This document shows, in pieces, positions 15,649-16,847 of a stretch of 16,847 nt of DNA. The stretch covers positions 1 to 16,847 of the forward strand of contig CAMPGR010000084.1 of the NCBI GenBank assembly GCA_946885605.1, given 5' to 3'. The notes below the pieces were generated by a model, which made no database searches, was not told where the DNA came from, and saw nothing but the letters and a program-made list of their open reading frames with translations. How positions within the stretch are numbered: the stretch's first letter is position 1; the number at the start of each line of letters is the position of its first letter. This stretch comes from an uncultured Pseudomonadota bacterium. Its GTDB lineage: Bacteria > Pseudomonadota > Gammaproteobacteria > Burkholderiales > SG8-41. A program made the position numbers and the translations under genes.

Positions 15649-16847
15649 TCAGCGCGGCTCGTCCTGATAGACGATGTCGCCGGCCACTAGCGTATAGCGA
15701 ACCTTGCCTTTCAGTTCCACGCCGAGAAACGGCGTGTTCTTGCCCTGGCTCCTCAAAGCAGCGGGCTCGATCTTCCAGTAGCGTTCGGGGTCGTAAATGC
15801 AGACGTCGGCCGGCCCGCCCACGGCCAGCAGCCCCGCCTCGATGCCGAGGATGCGCGCCGCATCACAGGTGATTCTGGCAAGCGCCCGGGCGAGCGGCAC
15901 CCGCATCTCTTCAGCCCACTTCAACGTGAGCGGCAGGAGCAGCTCGAGCCCGGTCGCGCCGCTTTCGGCTTCCGCGAACGGGAGCTGTTTCGCGTCCTCG
16001 TCCACCGGCGTATGGTCCGAGCACAGTGCGTCCACGGTGCCGTCGGCGAGCGCCTGGCGAAGCGCGTCGCGGTCGCGCAGCGTGCGGAGCGGTGGCGTCA
16101 GATGACAGTTCGGATCGAAGTATCCGATGTCGATCTCCGAGAGATGCGCATGATGTATGCCGATGTCACAGGTGACGGCGACCCCGCGCGCCTTCGCCTC
16201 ACGCACCATTGCGACCGCCTCGGCGCTCGAGAGCCGCGCAAGGTGCACGCGCGCGCCGGTTTCCCGCGCGAGCAGCAGGATGATGGACAGCGCGGCCGTT
16301 TCCGCGCATACCGGAATGCCGGGCAGGCCGAGCCGTGTGGCGACCTGGCCGTCATGCGCCACGCCGTTGCGCGCCAGCGTCGGGTCCAGCGCTCGCAACC
16401 AGACGGGGAAACCGAACGTCGCCGCGTACTGCAGGGCGTAGAAGAGCACCTGGTTGTCGGTGAGCGGCGCATCGGCCTGCGAGAAGGCGATGCAGCCGGC
16501 ATCGCGCAGCTCCGCCATTTCAGTGAGCCGCTTGCCCTTGAGCCCTGCGGTCAGCGCACCGACGGGATAGACGCGCGCCCGGCTCAGATTCTGCGCTCTG
16601 AACTTGAGCATTTCCACCAGCCCTGGCTCATCGAGCGGCGGGTCGGTGTCGGGCGGGCAGGCGAGGCTGGTGACGCCGCCCGCCGCCGCCGCCAGCATTT
16701 CGGACTCCAGCGTCGCCTTGTATTCGAAGCCGGGCTCGCGGAGCCGCGCGGCGAGATCCACCAGGCCGGGCGACACCACGTGACCGGCGGCATCGATGAT
16801 CCGATCGGCGCGAAACCCGGCCGGCTCGCGCCCGACTGCCGCCACCC
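15649..16847 (-). CDS. Dihydroorotase-like protein lacking the HxH zinc motif (PyrC'/PyrX), 5' end outside window
   Basis: The protein belongs to the class I dihydroorotase / amidohydrolase family (pyrimidine synthesis). It shows DAAGHVVSPGLVDL, the LREPGFEYKATLESEMLAAAAGGVT segment and a late SDHTPVDEDAK motif, over about 399 visible residues. The frame is open at the right edge, and VGREPAGF corresponds to about residue 30 of relatives, so about 30 N-terminal residues are missing. The metal-binding DLHVHLREPG reads DLAARLREPG here (altered codons at 16744-16752), so both zinc histidines are replaced. Other usual active-site residues also differ: ALDPTLA replaces the usual CEDKSLA, and RVHLARLSS replaces HVCHVST. 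It is therefore probably the non-catalytic partner that assembles with aspartate transcarbamoylase, as in Pseudomonas PyrC'. pyrB would be expected just upstream. Confidence 0.9.
   Translation of the reverse strand, partial: VAAVGREPAGFRADRIIDAAGHVVSPGLVDLAARLREPGFEYKATLESEMLAAAAGGVTSLACPPDTDPPLDEPGLVEMLKFRAQNLSRARVYPVGALTAGLKGKRLTEMAELRDAGCIAFSQADAPLTDNQVLFYALQYAATFGFPVWLRALDPTLARNGVAHDGQVATRLGLPGIPVCAETAALSIILLLARETGARVHLARLSSAEAVAMVREAKARGVAVTCDIGIHHAHLSEIDIGYFDPNCHLTPPLRTLRDRDALRQALADGTVDALCSDHTPVDEDAKQLPFAEAESGATGLELLLPLTLKWAEEMRVPLARALARITCDAARILGIEAGLLAVGGPADVCIYDPERYWKIEPAALRSQGKNTPFLGVELKGKVRYTLVAGDIVYQDEPR

Overview
The window reads as chromosomal DNA from a GC-rich Gram-negative bacterium, most likely a betaproteobacterium. 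This rests on the glnA / ntrB / ntrC gene order, oligopeptidase A, a degenerate PyrC', DUF4124 periplasmic proteins and a proteobacterial ThiC. It is inferred from gene content and protein style, since no database search was possible. There are 15 protein genes, two cut by the window edges. I see no tRNA, rRNA, IS element, prophage or CRISPR array. Coding density is high; the longest gap between genes is about 216 bases.

Left part (1-6107, + strand): the 3' end of thiC (thiamine pyrimidine synthesis), then a small secreted protein of unknown role. Next comes a MacAB-like export operon: a membrane-fusion adaptor with an unusual LTxxQ helical insert, a separate ABC ATPase and a separate FtsX-type permease. 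The undecaprenyl-pyrophosphate phosphatase gene uppP follows 26 bases later. A 16-codon mini-ORF bridges the ATPase and permease genes with overlapping start and stop codons at both ends. A small rhodanese gene lies convergent to uppP.

Centre (6554-11360, + strand): a nitrogen-control block. glnA has a sigma-54 type -24/-12 element and two GCAC-N7-GTGC NtrC-type dyads upstream, and a strong intrinsic terminator downstream. Beyond the terminator lie another near-ideal NtrC dyad abutting a possible sigma-70 promoter, a secreted DUF4124/coiled-coil gene, a second strong sigma-54 element, and ntrB-ntrC with overlapping stop/start. The layout predicts feedback: NtrC~P activates glnA and probably ntrBC from the sigma-54 promoters, and may repress or modulate the promoter in front of the DUF4124 gene.

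Right part (11394-16847, mostly - strand): exonuclease III (xth), a divergent small putative lipoprotein, a periplasmic DUF4124 protein with two tandem glutaredoxin-like domains whose cysteines are spaced C-x3-C, oligopeptidase A, and the 3' part of a dihydroorotase-like gene. That last protein lacks the HxH zinc motif, as expected for a non-catalytic PyrC'/PyrX partner of aspartate transcarbamoylase.

Most of the region is ordinary housekeeping DNA. The items worth a second look are the nitrogen regulatory layout with an envelope gene placed inside it, the adaptor's Spy/CpxP-like insert, the relay mini-ORF, and the tandem C-x3-C glutaredoxin protein.
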